From contig NZ_QOVA01000027.1 of NCBI RefSeq assembly GCF_003332275.1, positions 1 to 46,470 of the forward strand: a stretch of 46,470 bases of DNA, written 5' to 3'. Origin of the DNA: Edaphovirga cremea (lineage in GTDB: Bacteria > Pseudomonadota > Gammaproteobacteria > Enterobacterales > Enterobacteriaceae). The notes beneath the pieces were generated by a model. The model ran no database searches. It was not told the DNA's origin and saw only the letters and a program-made list of their open reading frames with translations. Of this stretch, positions 17,967 to 27,171 are shown piece after piece (position 1 is the first letter of the stretch; each line of letters begins with the position of its first letter). A program made the position numbers and the translations under genes.

Positions 17967-20399
17967 ATGACCCTGCTCAATCTTGAAACGCTGAGTGAGC
18001 GCATCCAGGCCCATAAAAATGCGCTGATTACCATTGTTAAACCGCCGATTTGTACCGAACGCGCACAACACTACACCGAAATTTATCAGCAACATCAGGA
18101 CAAACCGTTACCTGTTCGCCGTGCACTGGCGCTTGCCCATCATCTGGAACAGCGCACCATCTGGATCAGGCATGATGAGCTGATTGTCGGTAATCAGGCC
18201 AGCCAGGTGCGAGCCGCGCCGATCTTCCCGGAATACACCGTCAGTTGGATTGAAAAGGAGATCGATCATCTGGGCGACCGTCCCGGCGCCGGGTTTTCGG
18301 TGTCTGAAGAGGATAAAACGGTATTGCACGCGATCTGCCCGTGGTGGCGTGGCCAGACGGTTCAGGATCGCTGCTACGGAATGTTTACGACTGAACAACA
18401 GTCACTGCTCGATTCCGGCATTATCAAGGCAGAAGGAAATATGACCTCCGGCGATGCGCATCTGGCGGTGAACTTTCCGTTATTGCTGGAGAAAGGCATC
18501 GATGGCCTGCGCGAGAAAGTGAGCGAGCGTCGCAACCGGCTGGCCTTGACCGATTGGGATGATCTGCACAAAGAGCAATTCCTTAAAGCCATTGATATCA
18601 CCCTGGATGCATTGAGCATCCACATCAACCGCTTTGGCACATTGGCACGGAAGATAGCTGAAGATGAAACACGCGCATGGCGCCGCGAAGAATTGTTGTC
18701 CATTGCCGCGAACTGCGACCATATTGCCCATCAGCCACCGCAAAACTTCTGGCAGGCGTTGCAACTGTGCTATTTCATTCAGTTGGTACTGCAAATCGAG
18801 TCCAACGGTCACTCGGTCTCTTTCGGGCGTCTCGACCAATATCTCTATCCGTGGTATCGCCGCGATGTAGAACTGGAGCAAACTCTCGATCGCGAAAAAG
18901 CCATTGAAATGCTGCACGGTTGCTGGCTGAAACTGCTTGAAGTGAACAAAATCCGCTCCGGCACCCATTCGAAAGCGTCCGCTGGCAGCCCGTTGTATCA
19001 AAACGTCACCATCGGCGGCCAGAAGCTGATTAATGGCGAGGCATTTGATGCCGTCAATCCTCTCTCCTATGCGGTTCTCGAGTCTTGCGGACGTTTGCGT
19101 TCCACGCAACCGAATCTCAGCGTGCGCTACCATCAAGGCATGAGTGATGATTTCCTTGATGCCTGCGTGCAGGTGGTTCGCTGCGGTTTTGGGATGCCTG
19201 CTTTCAATAATGATGAAATCGTTATTCCCGAGTTCATCAAACTGGGCGTTGAGCGTGAAGACGCCTACGACTACGCCGCGATCGGATGTATCGAAACCGC
19301 AGTAGGCGGGAAATGGGGTTACCGTTGTACCGGAATGAGTTTCATCAACTTTGCCCGGGTGATGCTGGCCGCGCTTGAACAAGGGCGCGATGCCACCAGC
19401 GGCAAAATCTTCCTGCCGCAAGAACATGCGCTGTCGCAGGGTAACTTCGATAATTTCGATCAGGTGCTGGATGACTGGGATCGCCAGATTCGCTACTACA
19501 CGCAAAAATCGATTGAGATTGAGTGCGTCGTCGATACCGTACTGGAAGAAAATGCCCACGATATTCTCTGCTCGGCCTTGGTGGATGACTGTATCGAACG
19601 TGGGAAAAGCATTAAGCAGGGGGGCGCAAAATATGACTGGGTATCGGGTCTGCAAGTCGGTATCGCCAACCTCGGGAACAGTCTGGCGGCAGTGCGCAAA
19701 CTGGTTTTCGAACAGGGACTCATTGCTCAACAACAACTTGCAGCGGCTCTGGAAAACGATTTCGACGGACTTGATGGCGAGCAACTGCGTCAACGGCTGA
19801 TCAACGGCGCACCTAAATACGGCAACGATCATGACGATGTGGATCATCTGCTGGTCCGGGCTTATCAAACGTACATTGAAGAGCTGACGCAATACCATAA
19901 CACCCGGTTTGGTCGCGGCCCCATCGGGGGAACCTACTACGCCGGCACCTCTTCCATTTCTGCCAACGTTCCCTTCGGCGCAGCCACCTGCGCCACGCCG
20001 GACGGACGAAAAAGTGGCACGCCATTGGCGGAAGGTGCCAGTCCGGCATCCGGTACCGACCAACTCGGACCAACCGCCGTGTTCAACTCGCTGGGCAAAT
20101 TGCCGACGCGCGCCATCCTCGGGGGCGTACTGCTTAACCAGAAATTGAATCCTTCGACGCTGGAGAATCCTCGCGATCGGCAGAAGTTACTGATCATGCT
20201 GCGCACATTCTTTGAGGTACATCTTGGCTGGCACGTGCAGTACAACATCGTCTCGCGTGAAACATTGCTGGACGCCAAACAGCATCCGGATCGCTATCGC
20301 GACCTGGTGGTGAGGGTTGCCGGCTATTCCGCTTTCTTTACGGCCTTATCGCCGGACGCCCAGGATGATATCATTGCCCGAACAGAACATACTTTGTAA
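17967..20399 (+). CDS. pflF: Glycyl-radical enzyme PflF (YbiW), dehydratase-like
   Basis: 810 residues, equal to E. coli PflF. Seen: active-site cysteine C441 in AIGCIETAVGG and glycyl-radical residue G786 in VRVAGYSAFF near the C-terminus. A single Cys followed by Ile-Glu (GCIE) is the pattern of diol or glycerol dehydratase-type enzymes, whereas pyruvate formate-lyase has two adjacent Cys. The name is therefore probably misleading, and the substrate is unknown. It is activated by PflE, with the pair overlapping in translation signals (AGAGGA before ATG). Neighbouring fsa and yciT hint at a sugar or polyol fermentation route. There is no microcompartment gene nearby. Confidence 0.93.
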   Translation: MTLLNLETLSERIQAHKNALITIVKPPICTERAQHYTEIYQQHQDKPLPVRRALALAHHLEQRTIWIRHDELIVGNQASQVRAAPIFPEYTVSWIEKEIDHLGDRPGAGFSVSEEDKTVLHAICPWWRGQTVQDRCYGMFTTEQQSLLDSGIIKAEGNMTSGDAHLAVNFPLLLEKGIDGLREKVSERRNRLALTDWDDLHKEQFLKAIDITLDALSIHINRFGTLARKIAEDETRAWRREELLSIAANCDHIAHQPPQNFWQALQLCYFIQLVLQIESNGHSVSFGRLDQYLYPWYRRDVELEQTLDREKAIEMLHGCWLKLLEVNKIRSGTHSKASAGSPLYQNVTIGGQKLINGEAFDAVNPLSYAVLESCGRLRSTQPNLSVRYHQGMSDDFLDACVQVVRCGFGMPAFNNDEIVIPEFIKLGVEREDAYDYAAIGCIETAVGGKWGYRCTGMSFINFARVMLAALEQGRDATSGKIFLPQEHALSQGNFDNFDQVLDDWDRQIRYYTQKSIEIECVVDTVLEENAHDILCSALVDDCIERGKSIKQGGAKYDWVSGLQVGIANLGNSLAAVRKLVFEQGLIAQQQLAAALENDFDGLDGEQLRQRLINGAPKYGNDHDDVDHLLVRAYQTYIEELTQYHNTRFGRGPIGGTYYAGTSSISANVPFGAATCATPDGRKSGTPLAEGASPASGTDQLGPTAVFNSLGKLPTRAILGGVLLNQKLNPSTLENPRDRQKLLIMLRTFFEVHLGWHVQYNIVSRETLLDAKQHPDRYRDLVVRVAGYSAFFTALSPDAQDDIIARTEHTL

Positions 20400-20414
20400 C
20401 TTTTGACAGTGAGT

Positions 20415-20432
20415 GGCAGCCTGCGGGCTGCC
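20415..20432 (+). other. Intercistronic hairpin, pflF-yciT
   Basis: GGCAGCC (20415-20421), TGCG loop, GGCTGCC (20426-20432), 15 bases after the pflF stop and 17 before the yciT ATG. No T-run follows, so it is more likely a processing or translation-modulating hairpin than a terminator. Confidence 0.5.
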
Positions 20433-20448
20433 CTCCATTCGGGTAACC

Positions 20449-21198
20449 ATGAACGCAAGACACCAGAACATCATGCAGCACGTGAACCTGAAGCGCCGGG
20501 TCAGCGTCAGCGAACTTTCCCAGCTTTGCGGCGTGTCCGAGGTCACCATCCGTCAGGATCTCACGCTGCTGGAACAGCGCAGCTATCTAAAGCGCGCTCA
20601 TGGCTTTGCTCTGGCCATCGAAAGCGACGACCTCGATACACGTATGATGTCCAACTTTGCCCTGAAGCAGAAGCTGGCACAGTTTGCCGCTTCCCTGGTT
20701 GAAGATGGAGAGACTATTTTTATTGAAAGCGGCAGCAGCAATGCCCTGTTGGCCCGTTATCTCGCCGAACACAAGAAAGTTACCCTGATCACCGTCAGTA
20801 GCTATATTGCCCATCTGTTGAAAGAGAGCGAGTGCGAGGTGATTCTCCTGGGCGGGATGTATCAGAAGAAGAGCGAAACGATGGTTGGCCCGCTGACGCG
20901 GATGTGCATCCAGCAAGTCAATTTCAGCAAGGCATTCATTGGGATCGACGGTTACCTGCCAGAAAATGGCTTCACCGGGCGCGATATGATGCGGGCAGAT
21001 GTGGTTAACGCCGTGCTCGCCAAAGGGATGGAAAACATCATCATTACCGACTCGTCCAAGTTCGGCAAAATCAATTCCAATCCGCTTGGAACGGTAAACG
21101 CCTTTAGCCGGGTCATCACTGATGATGGGCTCACGCAGGATTTCGCCGACTCGCTGGTACAGCAAGGGATCACCGTCAATACGGTGGCTGAAGGGTAA
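20449..21198 (+). CDS. yciT: DeoR-family transcriptional repressor YciT
   Basis: 249-residue DeoR/GlpR-type regulator. Seen: N-terminal helix-turn-helix ([20 protein letters not shown], about residues 17-36) and the sugar-phosphate sensing domain with [16 protein letters not shown] and the family motif ITDSSKFGK near residues 203-211. It closely matches E. coli YciT, which is beside osmB; here it follows pflE-pflF on the same strand, 49 bases after pflF, and is probably co-transcribed. The earlier frame start at 20413 is rejected because the start at 20449 gives the conserved [10 protein letters not shown]. The ligand is unknown; a sugar phosphate is likely from the family. Confidence 0.9.
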   Translation: MNARHQNIMQHVNLKRRVSVSELSQLCGVSEVTIRQDLTLLEQRSYLKRAHGFALAIESDDLDTRMMSNFALKQKLAQFAASLVEDGETIFIESGSSNALLARYLAEHKKVTLITVSSYIAHLLKESECEVILLGGMYQKKSETMVGPLTRMCIQQVNFSKAFIGIDGYLPENGFTGRDMMRADVVNAVLAKGMENIIITDSSKFGKINSNPLGTVNAFSRVITDDGLTQDFADSLVQQGITVNTVAEG

Positions 21199-21257
21199 CC
21201 TGCCATACTTTTTGCTGCGCACAATGGCGGTTGTCATTATGCGCAGCGATCCGCGTC

Positions 21258-21953
21258 TTATTGCCCGTAATAGGCATTTTTTCCATGCTTGCGCAGATAG
21301 TGTTTGTCGAGCAGGATCTGCTGCATATCTGGCAGATCTGGCGTCAATTGGCGTGAAAACAGTCCCATATAGGCCACTTCCTCCAGCACTACCGCATTGT
21401 GAACCGCATTGTCGGCATCTTTACCCCAGGAAAATGGACCGTGTGAATGCACCAGCACCGCCGGGACATCTTTGGGATCGATCTGCCGCTCCTGGAAGGT
21501 TTTCACAATAACCTCCCCGGTTTCCCACTCATAGCGCCCGCTGATTTCAGCGTCGGTCATCAGTCGGGTGCAGGGAATCGCCCCGTAAAAATAGTCTGCG
21601 TGCGTTGTTCCCCACGCCGGAATATCTTTCCCTGCCTGAGCCCAAATCGTGGCATGCCGCGAATGCGTATGGACGATCCCGCCCGCCGCCGCAAAATTCA
21701 GGTAGAGAACGCGGTGCGTATCGGTATCCGAAGAGGGCTTTTTGCTGCCTTCGACCACTTTGCCACTCTCCAACTCCACGACCACCATATCGTCCAGTGT
21801 CATGGCCTTATACTCAACGCCGGAAGGTTTAATCACCATCAGCCCCTGCTGGCGGTCTACTGCGCTGACGTTGCCCCAGGTAAAGGTCACCAGATTATGT
21901 TCCGGCAGTGCCAGATTGGCCTCCAGCACCTGTTGTTTGAGCTCTTTTAGCAT
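21258..21953 (-). CDS. araD: L-ribulose-5-phosphate 4-epimerase (AraD/SgbE/UlaF family)
   Basis: 231 residues, the length of E. coli AraD. Converts L-ribulose 5-phosphate to D-xylulose 5-phosphate with a catalytic Zn2+. Seen: metal ligands H95 and H97 (IVHTHSRH) and H171 ([10 protein letters not shown]), catalytic D120 ([10 protein letters not shown]), and Y near the end of [12 protein letters not shown]. By eye it resembles AraD slightly more than SgbE or UlaF. No araB, araA, sgb or ula gene lies in this window, so the gene is isolated from its pathway. The start at 21953 ([17 protein letters not shown]) gives the family N-terminus; the frame extends 11 codons further without homology. A palindrome sits 25 bases upstream. 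Confidence 0.9.
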   Translation of the reverse strand: MLKELKQQVLEANLALPEHNLVTFTWGNVSAVDRQQGLMVIKPSGVEYKAMTLDDMVVVELESGKVVEGSKKPSSDTDTHRVLYLNFAAAGGIVHTHSRHATIWAQAGKDIPAWGTTHADYFYGAIPCTRLMTDAEISGRYEWETGEVIVKTFQERQIDPKDVPAVLVHSHGPFSWGKDADNAVHNAVVLEEVAYMGLFSRQLTPDLPDMQQILLDKHYLRKHGKNAYYGQ

Positions 21954-21978
21954 TGTAAGTACCCCCATTGATTTTCCC

Positions 21979-21999
21979 ATACCCAAAGTATTTGGGTAT
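21979..21999. promoter_or_regulatory. Perfect palindrome upstream of araD
   Basis: Arms ATACCCAAA and TTTGGGTAT (9 bp) around GTA, 25 bases upstream of the araD start, a position for an operator or leader hairpin. An alternative is that it is a collapsed remnant of a TATACCC-ended enterobacterial repeat; compare 31334-31395. Confidence 0.5.
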
Positions 22000-22370
22000 A
22001 TTTTGGGAGTCTGCGTGAGTTGCAGGTATGGGGTAAATCGCTAAAGAGTGCGTGCTATCCTGCTGGAAAAGGCAAAGCGTGCACCGGATGCAATGATCTT
22101 AAGCAAAAGAAAGTCAATGAAGGAGAGAATGGACTTTTTGTGCTTTCACCGATAGGCCGGCAGCAAATTAAGATTATTTACCTAGTGAATACTTCCTACT
22201 GAAATAAACTTAATGCATCTGACTGTATTCATGCGCCATGGGCTATATGCTGCTGCGAATGAAGACAGGCCAGACTGCTGAACACAACCAAATAGCGTCA
22301 GCAAGAGTGGGAAACTTAAATTTGTTTTACTTTTGAGGACGCTAAAGCAGGCTGAAATGGCGATTATTGC

Positions 22371-22377
22371 CTATACT
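22371..22377 (+). promoter_or_regulatory. Sigma-S-type -10 element of osmB
   Basis: CTATACT within TGCCTATACTTAA, the consensus for RpoS promoters, about 108 bases before the osmB ATG. E. coli osmB is induced by osmotic stress and stationary phase through RpoS. Confidence 0.65.
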
Positions 22378-22484
22378 TAAGATTGATCCAGCAGGCGTTA
22401 CTTTTTTATGCCGTTGAACGCCAGTTTTGATGGAGAGATTCTTTATAAGACAATACCGCCGAGCCGAAGCTAAGGAGAGATATT

Positions 22485-22703
22485 ATGATGATATTCAATA
22501 AACGTATTGCAACTGCCGCTCTGGCGATTACGCTGGCTTTGTCAGTCAGTGCTTGTTCCAGCATGTCAAAACGCGACCGCAACACGGCCATTGGTGCAGG
22601 TGCAGGTGCCTTGGGTGGTGCTGTATTAACTGACGGAAGTGCATTGGGTACCGTTGGTGGCGCGGCCGTTGGTGGGATTATTGGTCATCAGGTAGGTAAA
22701 TAA
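22485..22703 (+). CDS. osmB: Osmotically inducible lipoprotein OsmB
   Basis: 72-residue lipoprotein precursor, the same length as E. coli OsmB. Seen: a signal peptide with lipobox LSVSAC (lipidated Cys at residue 24), then SKRDRNTAIGAGAGALGGAVLTDG and repeated GxxxG/GG patterns forming a glycine-zipper domain that may pack into the membrane. AAGGAGA lies 6 bases before the first ATG. It is transcribed alone from a probable sigma-S promoter, facing yciH. Confidence 0.95.
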   Translation: MMIFNKRIATAALAITLALSVSACSSMSKRDRNTAIGAGAGALGGAVLTDGSALGTVGGAAVGGIIGHQVGK

Positions 22704-22947
22704 ATGTAAAGTAATTCCAATCAGGGAAGGAATATTATTTTGGATTTAAACGGTCTGGCCTATTAGCCGTTATTAGCTACAGCCAGTTTTCCGGTCTATT
22801 ATTTTCAATGATATAATCAATGTAAAAATAAAAAAACCGGGAAATTTGCTTCGTGACGTCTATTTAAATCAGCAACATTTCCCTTTTGCTAATTTTTATT
22901 GCCTCAACATTCCCTATTACAACAATATTCAGTCTGCAATACTACTA

Positions 22948-22979
22948 TCTTGCCCTGCCGCAATATGCAGGCAGGGCAA
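22948..22979. terminator. Hairpin between osmB and yciH (convergent)
   Basis: Perfect 11-bp arms CTTGCCCTGCC and GGCAGGGCAAG with a 10-base loop, 12 bases past the yciH stop. Neither side has a clear T-run, so termination is likely but not certain; it could serve both converging units. Confidence 0.55.
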
Positions 22980-22991
22980 GACTTCATGAAT

Positions 22992-23318
22992 TCATCCTCC
23001 GGCGAGCTTAACCTTCATCCCTTTGGCTTCAAGCAATTGCTTCAGCAATTCGCGTTTATCACCCTGGATTTCAATCACGCCCTCTTTCACTGCACCGCCA
23101 CAACCGCACTTTTTCTTCAGTTCTGCCGCCAGTTTATCGAGTGCCGCATCGTCAAGATCAATGCCGGTAATCAGGCACACGCCCTTGCCTTTGCGCCCGC
23201 TGGTCTGCCGTTGGATACGCACGATGCCATCACCTTTGGCGCGCTCGGCCTTTTCGACCGGTTGCTCAATCCGACCACTGTCTGTGGAGTAAACCAGAGG
23301 ATTATCGTTGCGACTCAT
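22992..23318 (-). CDS. yciH: SUI1/eIF1-like translation factor homolog YciH
   Basis: 108 residues, equal to E. coli YciH, a bacterial homolog of eukaryotic eIF1 thought to affect initiation fidelity. Seen: VRIQRQTSGRKGKGVCLI, LKKKCGCGGAVK and IEIQGDKRELLKQLLEAKG, the SUI1 core. The start at 23318 aligns with E. coli and has GAGGG upstream; the preceding ATG at 23321 would add one residue. The pyrF stop codon is about 10 bases upstream, so translation is coupled to pyrF. Confidence 0.95.
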   Translation of the reverse strand: MSRNDNPLVYSTDSGRIEQPVEKAERAKGDGIVRIQRQTSGRKGKGVCLITGIDLDDAALDKLAAELKKKCGCGGAVKEGVIEIQGDKRELLKQLLEAKGMKVKLAGG

Positions 23319-23328
23319 CATCTTTCCC

Positions 23329-24057
23329 TCAGGCCAAAGACGCACGGATTTCGCGCAGCATGGCTGCGGGGTCGCCTGCGCGCGTGATCGGACGGCCAAT
23401 GACCATGAAATCCACCCCCGCCGCCTGTGCTTCCTGCGGCGTCATGACCCGGCGTTGATCGCCGACCGCGCTGCCCACCGGGCGAATACCGGGGGTCACC
23501 AACTTGAAGTCCTGACCACAGCTGGCTTTCATGCGTGCCGCTTCCCGTGCGGAACAGACCACACCATCCAGACCGCAACTGCGGGTCAACCTCGCCAGAC
23601 GCTCCGCGTGATCGCCGGGTGGCATATCAATGCCAATATCACGCAGATCACTGCCTTCCATGCTGGTCAGGACGGTTACAGCAATCAGCAGGGGTGCATC
23701 AGCAGCAAAAGGCAGCAGCGCTTCTTTCGCCGCAGTCATCATACGCACGCCGCCGCTGGCGTGGACGTTCACCATCCAGACGCCCAGATCTGCCGCAGCA
23801 GCCACGGCACGCGCGGTCGTATTGGGAATGTCGTGGAATTTAAGATCAAGGAACACATCAAACCCGCGGCTGTGGAGATCGCGCACCAGTTGCGGGCCAA
23901 ACAAGGTGAACATTTCCTTGCCCACTTTCAAGCGGCAATCCTGAGGATCGACACGATCGGCAAAATCCAACGCCGCTGTTTTGTCCGCGTAATCCAGCGC
24001 AACGACAATAGGTGACGATTTCAAGTCATTGTTATTCATCTTTTTTTCTGACTTCAT
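23329..24057 (-). CDS. pyrF: Orotidine 5'-phosphate decarboxylase
   Basis: 242-residue decarboxylase making UMP from OMP, the last step of de novo pyrimidine synthesis. Seen: the catalytic D-K-x-x-D array DLKFHDIP (D71, K73, D76), VKVGKEMF-type segment at 43-50, and the phosphate-binding [11 protein letters not shown] near the C-terminus. The start is ambiguous: TTG at 24075, ATG at 24057 (AGAAGG 9 bases upstream, my choice) and ATG at 24039. It is followed by yciH and preceded by lapB, the same order as in E. coli. Confidence 0.93.
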   Translation of the reverse strand: MKSEKKMNNNDLKSSPIVVALDYADKTAALDFADRVDPQDCRLKVGKEMFTLFGPQLVRDLHSRGFDVFLDLKFHDIPNTTARAVAAAADLGVWMVNVHASGGVRMMTAAKEALLPFAADAPLLIAVTVLTSMEGSDLRDIGIDMPPGDHAERLARLTRSCGLDGVVCSAREAARMKASCGQDFKLVTPGIRPVGSAVGDQRRVMTPQEAQAAGVDFMVIGRPITRAGDPAAMLREIRASLA

Positions 24058-24215
24058 GTCTTCAGCCTTCTGCAAGTGGAAAGGAGATTGGGGGCAGTGA
24101 AAAATTCTAACGCCCGCATTCTACAGGCGACAGGCATGAAATCCTAGCCACACACGTGACTAATAGAGGTTTGGTGAAGAAATTAGAATCCCTGAGGACG
24201 GGCGTCGTCTGGGAA

Positions 24216-25385
24216 TTACTGCCCGTCGAGGCCGCGAATGGGTTTGATTGACGCCCAGGAGCGGCAGGATGGGCAATGCCAGTAAAGCGAATGGGCGGTA
24301 AAACCGCATTTATGGCAGCGATAGCGCGGCTTGGTGCGGATCTGCTCCCCCACCATATCGCGCAGCAGCAACAGGCTCTCTTTAGCTCGGCCATCTTCCG
24401 CCTCGGCCAGGTGGAAATCCATCAGGCGATAGAAAACCCGCATGTTCGGATGACGCTGTAACTGGCGGTTAATATAGACCTGCGCAACGTCGATCCCTTC
24501 CGTCTTCTCAAGGATATCTGCCAGATAGAGTTCTGCCACCGCCCCCGTATTGTGTGCAACGCAACGTTTGAGGAATTCTGCCCACTCAACCGGTTGTTGC
24601 AGGTGACGGAAACACTCTTCAAGTTGCGGCAATGCCTCACTGATCAGCTCTTTGTCCTGATCCAGAACGCGCTGTAACACGTCAGATGCCTTGGCGTAGT
24701 CATCCTGCGCCATGAAAATCCGCCCTTGCATGATCGAGACGCGCGCACAAAGTTTGTCTGCCGATGCGCCTTTTTTCAGAAAGGTCATCGCCTTATCGAG
24801 ATCGTCACTACCCATCGCCTGCAGCGCCAGTTCACAATAGAAATGGGCGATCTCGACGCGTTTGTCTTCTTTTCCCAGCTTGACCAGGCGCTCTGCAACA
24901 TCAATCGCATTCTGCCAGTCACTGGTCGCCTGATGAATGACCAGCAGTTGTTGCAGCGCCGACAGTTGGAAGTCTTCTTCCTTCAGCAACTGGGTGAACA
25001 TATCCTCTGCGCGGTCATAAAGCCCGGCGGCCATGTAATCGCGGCCAAGCTGCTGTACGGCCAGCAGGCGTTGCTCAAAGGTGAGCGAGGCACTTTCCAT
25101 CAGCGCCTGATGAATTCGCAGTGCGCGATCGACTTCTCCGCGCGAGCGGAACAGATTGCCAAGCGTCAGGTGGGCTTCAAAGGTATTGCTGTCCTCTTTC
25201 AACATGTCGAGGAACAGATCAACCGCTTTGTCTTGTTGATTTGAAAGCAGGAAGTTTACCCCCGTCACATATTCACGTGACAGGCGGTTGGCTTCCTGTT
25301 GTTTGTCCTGCTGAGCACTTCTGCGCCCCATGTACCAGCCGTAGGCTGCAGCCACGGGCAACAACAGAAACAGCAGCTCTAACAT
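24216..25385 (-). CDS. lapB: Lipopolysaccharide assembly protein LapB (YciM)
   Basis: 389 residues, identical in length to E. coli LapB. Inner-membrane-anchored TPR protein that presents LpxC to FtsH for degradation and so sets LPS synthesis; it works with LapA and is antagonised by PbgA/LapC. Seen: an N-terminal membrane anchor (about residues 1-17), multiple TPR helices through about residue 340, and a rubredoxin-like C-terminal metal site C357, C360, C371, C374. The start lies 6 bases after the lapA stop, so lapA-lapB form an operon. Confidence 0.96.
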   Translation of the reverse strand: MLELLFLLLPVAAAYGWYMGRRSAQQDKQQEANRLSREYVTGVNFLLSNQQDKAVDLFLDMLKEDSNTFEAHLTLGNLFRSRGEVDRALRIHQALMESASLTFEQRLLAVQQLGRDYMAAGLYDRAEDMFTQLLKEEDFQLSALQQLLVIHQATSDWQNAIDVAERLVKLGKEDKRVEIAHFYCELALQAMGSDDLDKAMTFLKKGASADKLCARVSIMQGRIFMAQDDYAKASDVLQRVLDQDKELISEALPQLEECFRHLQQPVEWAEFLKRCVAHNTGAVAELYLADILEKTEGIDVAQVYINRQLQRHPNMRVFYRLMDFHLAEAEDGRAKESLLLLRDMVGEQIRTKPRYRCHKCGFTAHSLYWHCPSCRSWASIKPIRGLDGQ

Positions 25386-25391
25386 AGAGTG

Positions 25392-25709
25392 TTATTCCTT
25401 GCTGATAGAAGGCTGAGTCACCACCGCTCCGGTGGCCTCAACCGGAGCGATCTGCTGTTCCAGTCGTTTGATTTTACGCTGGGCACGGCCTAAAGAGAGC
25501 CGTACGCGTAAATAGAACAGACCGCAAATGATCCAGCCGAGCACAAACCCAGTTCCAAACAGGGCCGCCAACAGCGTAGACACGCGGTAATCGCCTTGCG
25601 CCAATAAATAGTTGAAAGTCACTACTTGATCGTTTTGGGCGCCTAACGTGATAGAAATCACGACAACTACCAGCAAGAGCAAAAAAATGAGCAGATATTT
25701 CACATTCAT
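25392..25709 (-). CDS. lapA: Lipopolysaccharide assembly protein LapA (YciS)
   Basis: 105-residue inner-membrane protein (E. coli 102) with two membrane segments (about residues 4-22 and 43-65), the conserved NDQVVTFNYLLAQGDYRVSTLL loop between them, and a basic coiled-coil tail (LGRAQRKIKRLEQQI). Partner of LapB in controlling LpxC and LPS. First gene of lapAB. Confidence 0.93.
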   Translation of the reverse strand: MNVKYLLIFLLLLVVVVISITLGAQNDQVVTFNYLLAQGDYRVSTLLAALFGTGFVLGWIICGLFYLRVRLSLGRAQRKIKRLEQQIAPVEATGAVVTQPSISKE

Positions 25710-25948
25710 TCCTGTAATGCCGGGTTAACCGGGTAAGTGATGTCAAAAAGTACAGTCTGCGACAGTGACGTTTATTGTGGTAATCCTTAATAAGTTAGCA
25801 TTTCCGGCCGCTACTGGGAAACCCTGCCCCAAGATAAACCGCATGTCTGGCGTTATTATGCGCGTTTATTGCCGCCTGCCACTTTGATCCGTCGCACTGT
25901 CCTCACCACCAATATGATATGGGGTTGTTCCCCGGAGATACAAGCCAG

Positions 25949-25985
25949 GCTGAATAAATGCCGGCGCGCTGGTTATTTATTCAGC
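25949..25985. repeat. Inverted repeat upstream of lapA
   Basis: Perfect 11-bp arms GCTGAATAAAT and ATTTATTCAGC separated by a GC-rich 15-base spacer (GCCGGCGCGCTGGTT), 240 bases upstream of lapA. Possible cruciform, sRNA terminator or operator; no T-run. Confidence 0.5.
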
Positions 25986-26081
25986 TTTGCATAAAAAGTT
26001 GCCGCCGTGGGATAGTGATAGCAGTCACAAATTGGACGTTTTATGCGGCAGCAAAGAGAAAGAGTAAGAACCTATGGGCGT

Positions 26082-26106
26082 AAAAAAGGCACCCTTTGAT
26101 GCCTTT
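26082..26106 (-). terminator. Terminator of pgpB
   Basis: Stem AAAGGCA/TGCCTTT (26085-26091 with 26100-26106), followed on the minus strand by TTTACG, 22 bases beyond the pgpB stop. Confidence 0.75.
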
Positions 26107-26127
26107 TGAGGGGGGAACCGAAAAAGT

Positions 26128-26889
26128 CTACTGCCTTTCCCGTTCGATGATCTCCTTATTTTCCTCAGGAGGTATGGTCAGCGGGCCAATCCAGCGTTGT
26201 ACCAGCCAACAGGCCAAGGTGATCAAGAGCCAACTGATGAGCGTCGCCACGACCAAATCGCGTGGCCAGTGCATGCCGAGCACCAAACGACTGCCCATGA
26301 CTGCCGTTGCCCAAACCATCAAAACCATCACCGTCTTGAAATGTCGACGCGGCCACAACAATCCCACGCCAAGCAGGGCCCAACTGGCGGCAAACAGGGT
26401 GTGGCCTGACGGAAAGGCAAAACCTGTCTCAAATTGCCAATGCTGGCGTAACCAGAGCGGAATCTGCCGATCGTTCTGCAATTGACGCCCCACCATTTCC
26501 CCACGCTGTTTTCTAGAAAGCTGGTAGAACTGTGAATCGTCAATAGGATAGGTTTTCTCCAGCCAAAGCACGAAAGGCCGCGGTTCCTGAACCTGCCCTT
26601 TAATGTAGGACTTGACCCCCTGACCGATCAGCAGCGCGGCACTCAGCATCAGTACCAGACCGATCGCAGGTTTCAAACGAAATCGCAGACACCATAAAAA
26701 CCAGGCGCTGAAAATCACGCTGGTCAGAATGCCCCACGGGGAGGTGACGGTTTCGGTCATCCAGAACAGAACCTTCAGCAAATGTCCGTCGTTTCCCGGT
26801 TGCCATTGCCAGCCAGAAACCCATACGGCAAGCGGCATTATCAGCAAAATCAATGCCCCGCATGTCGTTCGTTTTGCTATTTCCAACAT
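26128..26889 (-). CDS. pgpB: Phosphatidylglycerophosphatase B / undecaprenyl-diphosphate phosphatase
   Basis: 253 residues (E. coli 254). Multi-pass inner-membrane PAP2 phosphatase acting on phosphatidylglycerol phosphate and undecaprenyl pyrophosphate. Seen: the three PAP2 motifs KGQVQEPRP (about residues 94-102), PSGHT (catalytic His) and SRLVLGMHWPRD, with six membrane segments. It is divergent from ribA (282-base gap) and next to lapAB, as in E. coli. Confidence 0.95.
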   Translation of the reverse strand: MLEIAKRTTCGALILLIMPLAVWVSGWQWQPGNDGHLLKVLFWMTETVTSPWGILTSVIFSAWFLWCLRFRLKPAIGLVLMLSAALLIGQGVKSYIKGQVQEPRPFVLWLEKTYPIDDSQFYQLSRKQRGEMVGRQLQNDRQIPLWLRQHWQFETGFAFPSGHTLFAASWALLGVGLLWPRRHFKTVMVLMVWATAVMGSRLVLGMHWPRDLVVATLISWLLITLACWLVQRWIGPLTIPPEENKEIIERERQ

Positions 26890-27171
26890 CTACCGATCCT
26901 TTGGGTTAAAAAGTCAGTGTAACAATTATGCAATTTCCTTTGTATCAGAAATGCTCCCCGGCATTGGGGCCGACAAAAATCAACGCATAAAGCCGAAGGT
27001 ATAGGTATTGTGTGCGATTGTTGATTTACCGTGCCACAGGCTACTGCAAACTATGGCAAAATAGGCGTCTATAATCGTCTTGAAAACGGTTTATTGCTGG
27101 TCAAGCTGCGCATCAGAAAGTACGATGCCCAACAGTGAATAATAAAAGCAGAAAGTTTTTTGGAGAGTTGT

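Larger units (their letters stand above)
21954..22484. other. Intergenic region, araD to osmB (divergent)
   Basis: 531 bases. It holds the araD palindrome (21979-21999) and the osmB sigma-S-like -10 element (22371-22377). The middle, about 22030-22350, shows no recognisable gene. Confidence 0.5.
25710..26127. other. Intergenic region, pgpB to lapA
   Basis: 418 bases upstream of lapA with no gene seen. It holds the pgpB terminator (26082-26106) and an inverted repeat (25949-25985). The lapA promoters must be here; a heat-shock promoter is known for E. coli lapAB, but I could not assign one. Confidence 0.5.

Noticed and set aside
18480-20063. 527-codon frame antisense to pflF
   Set aside because: It lies wholly opposite a gene with clear glycyl-radical motifs; long antisense frames are common opposite GC-rich codons and this one has no recognisable domain.
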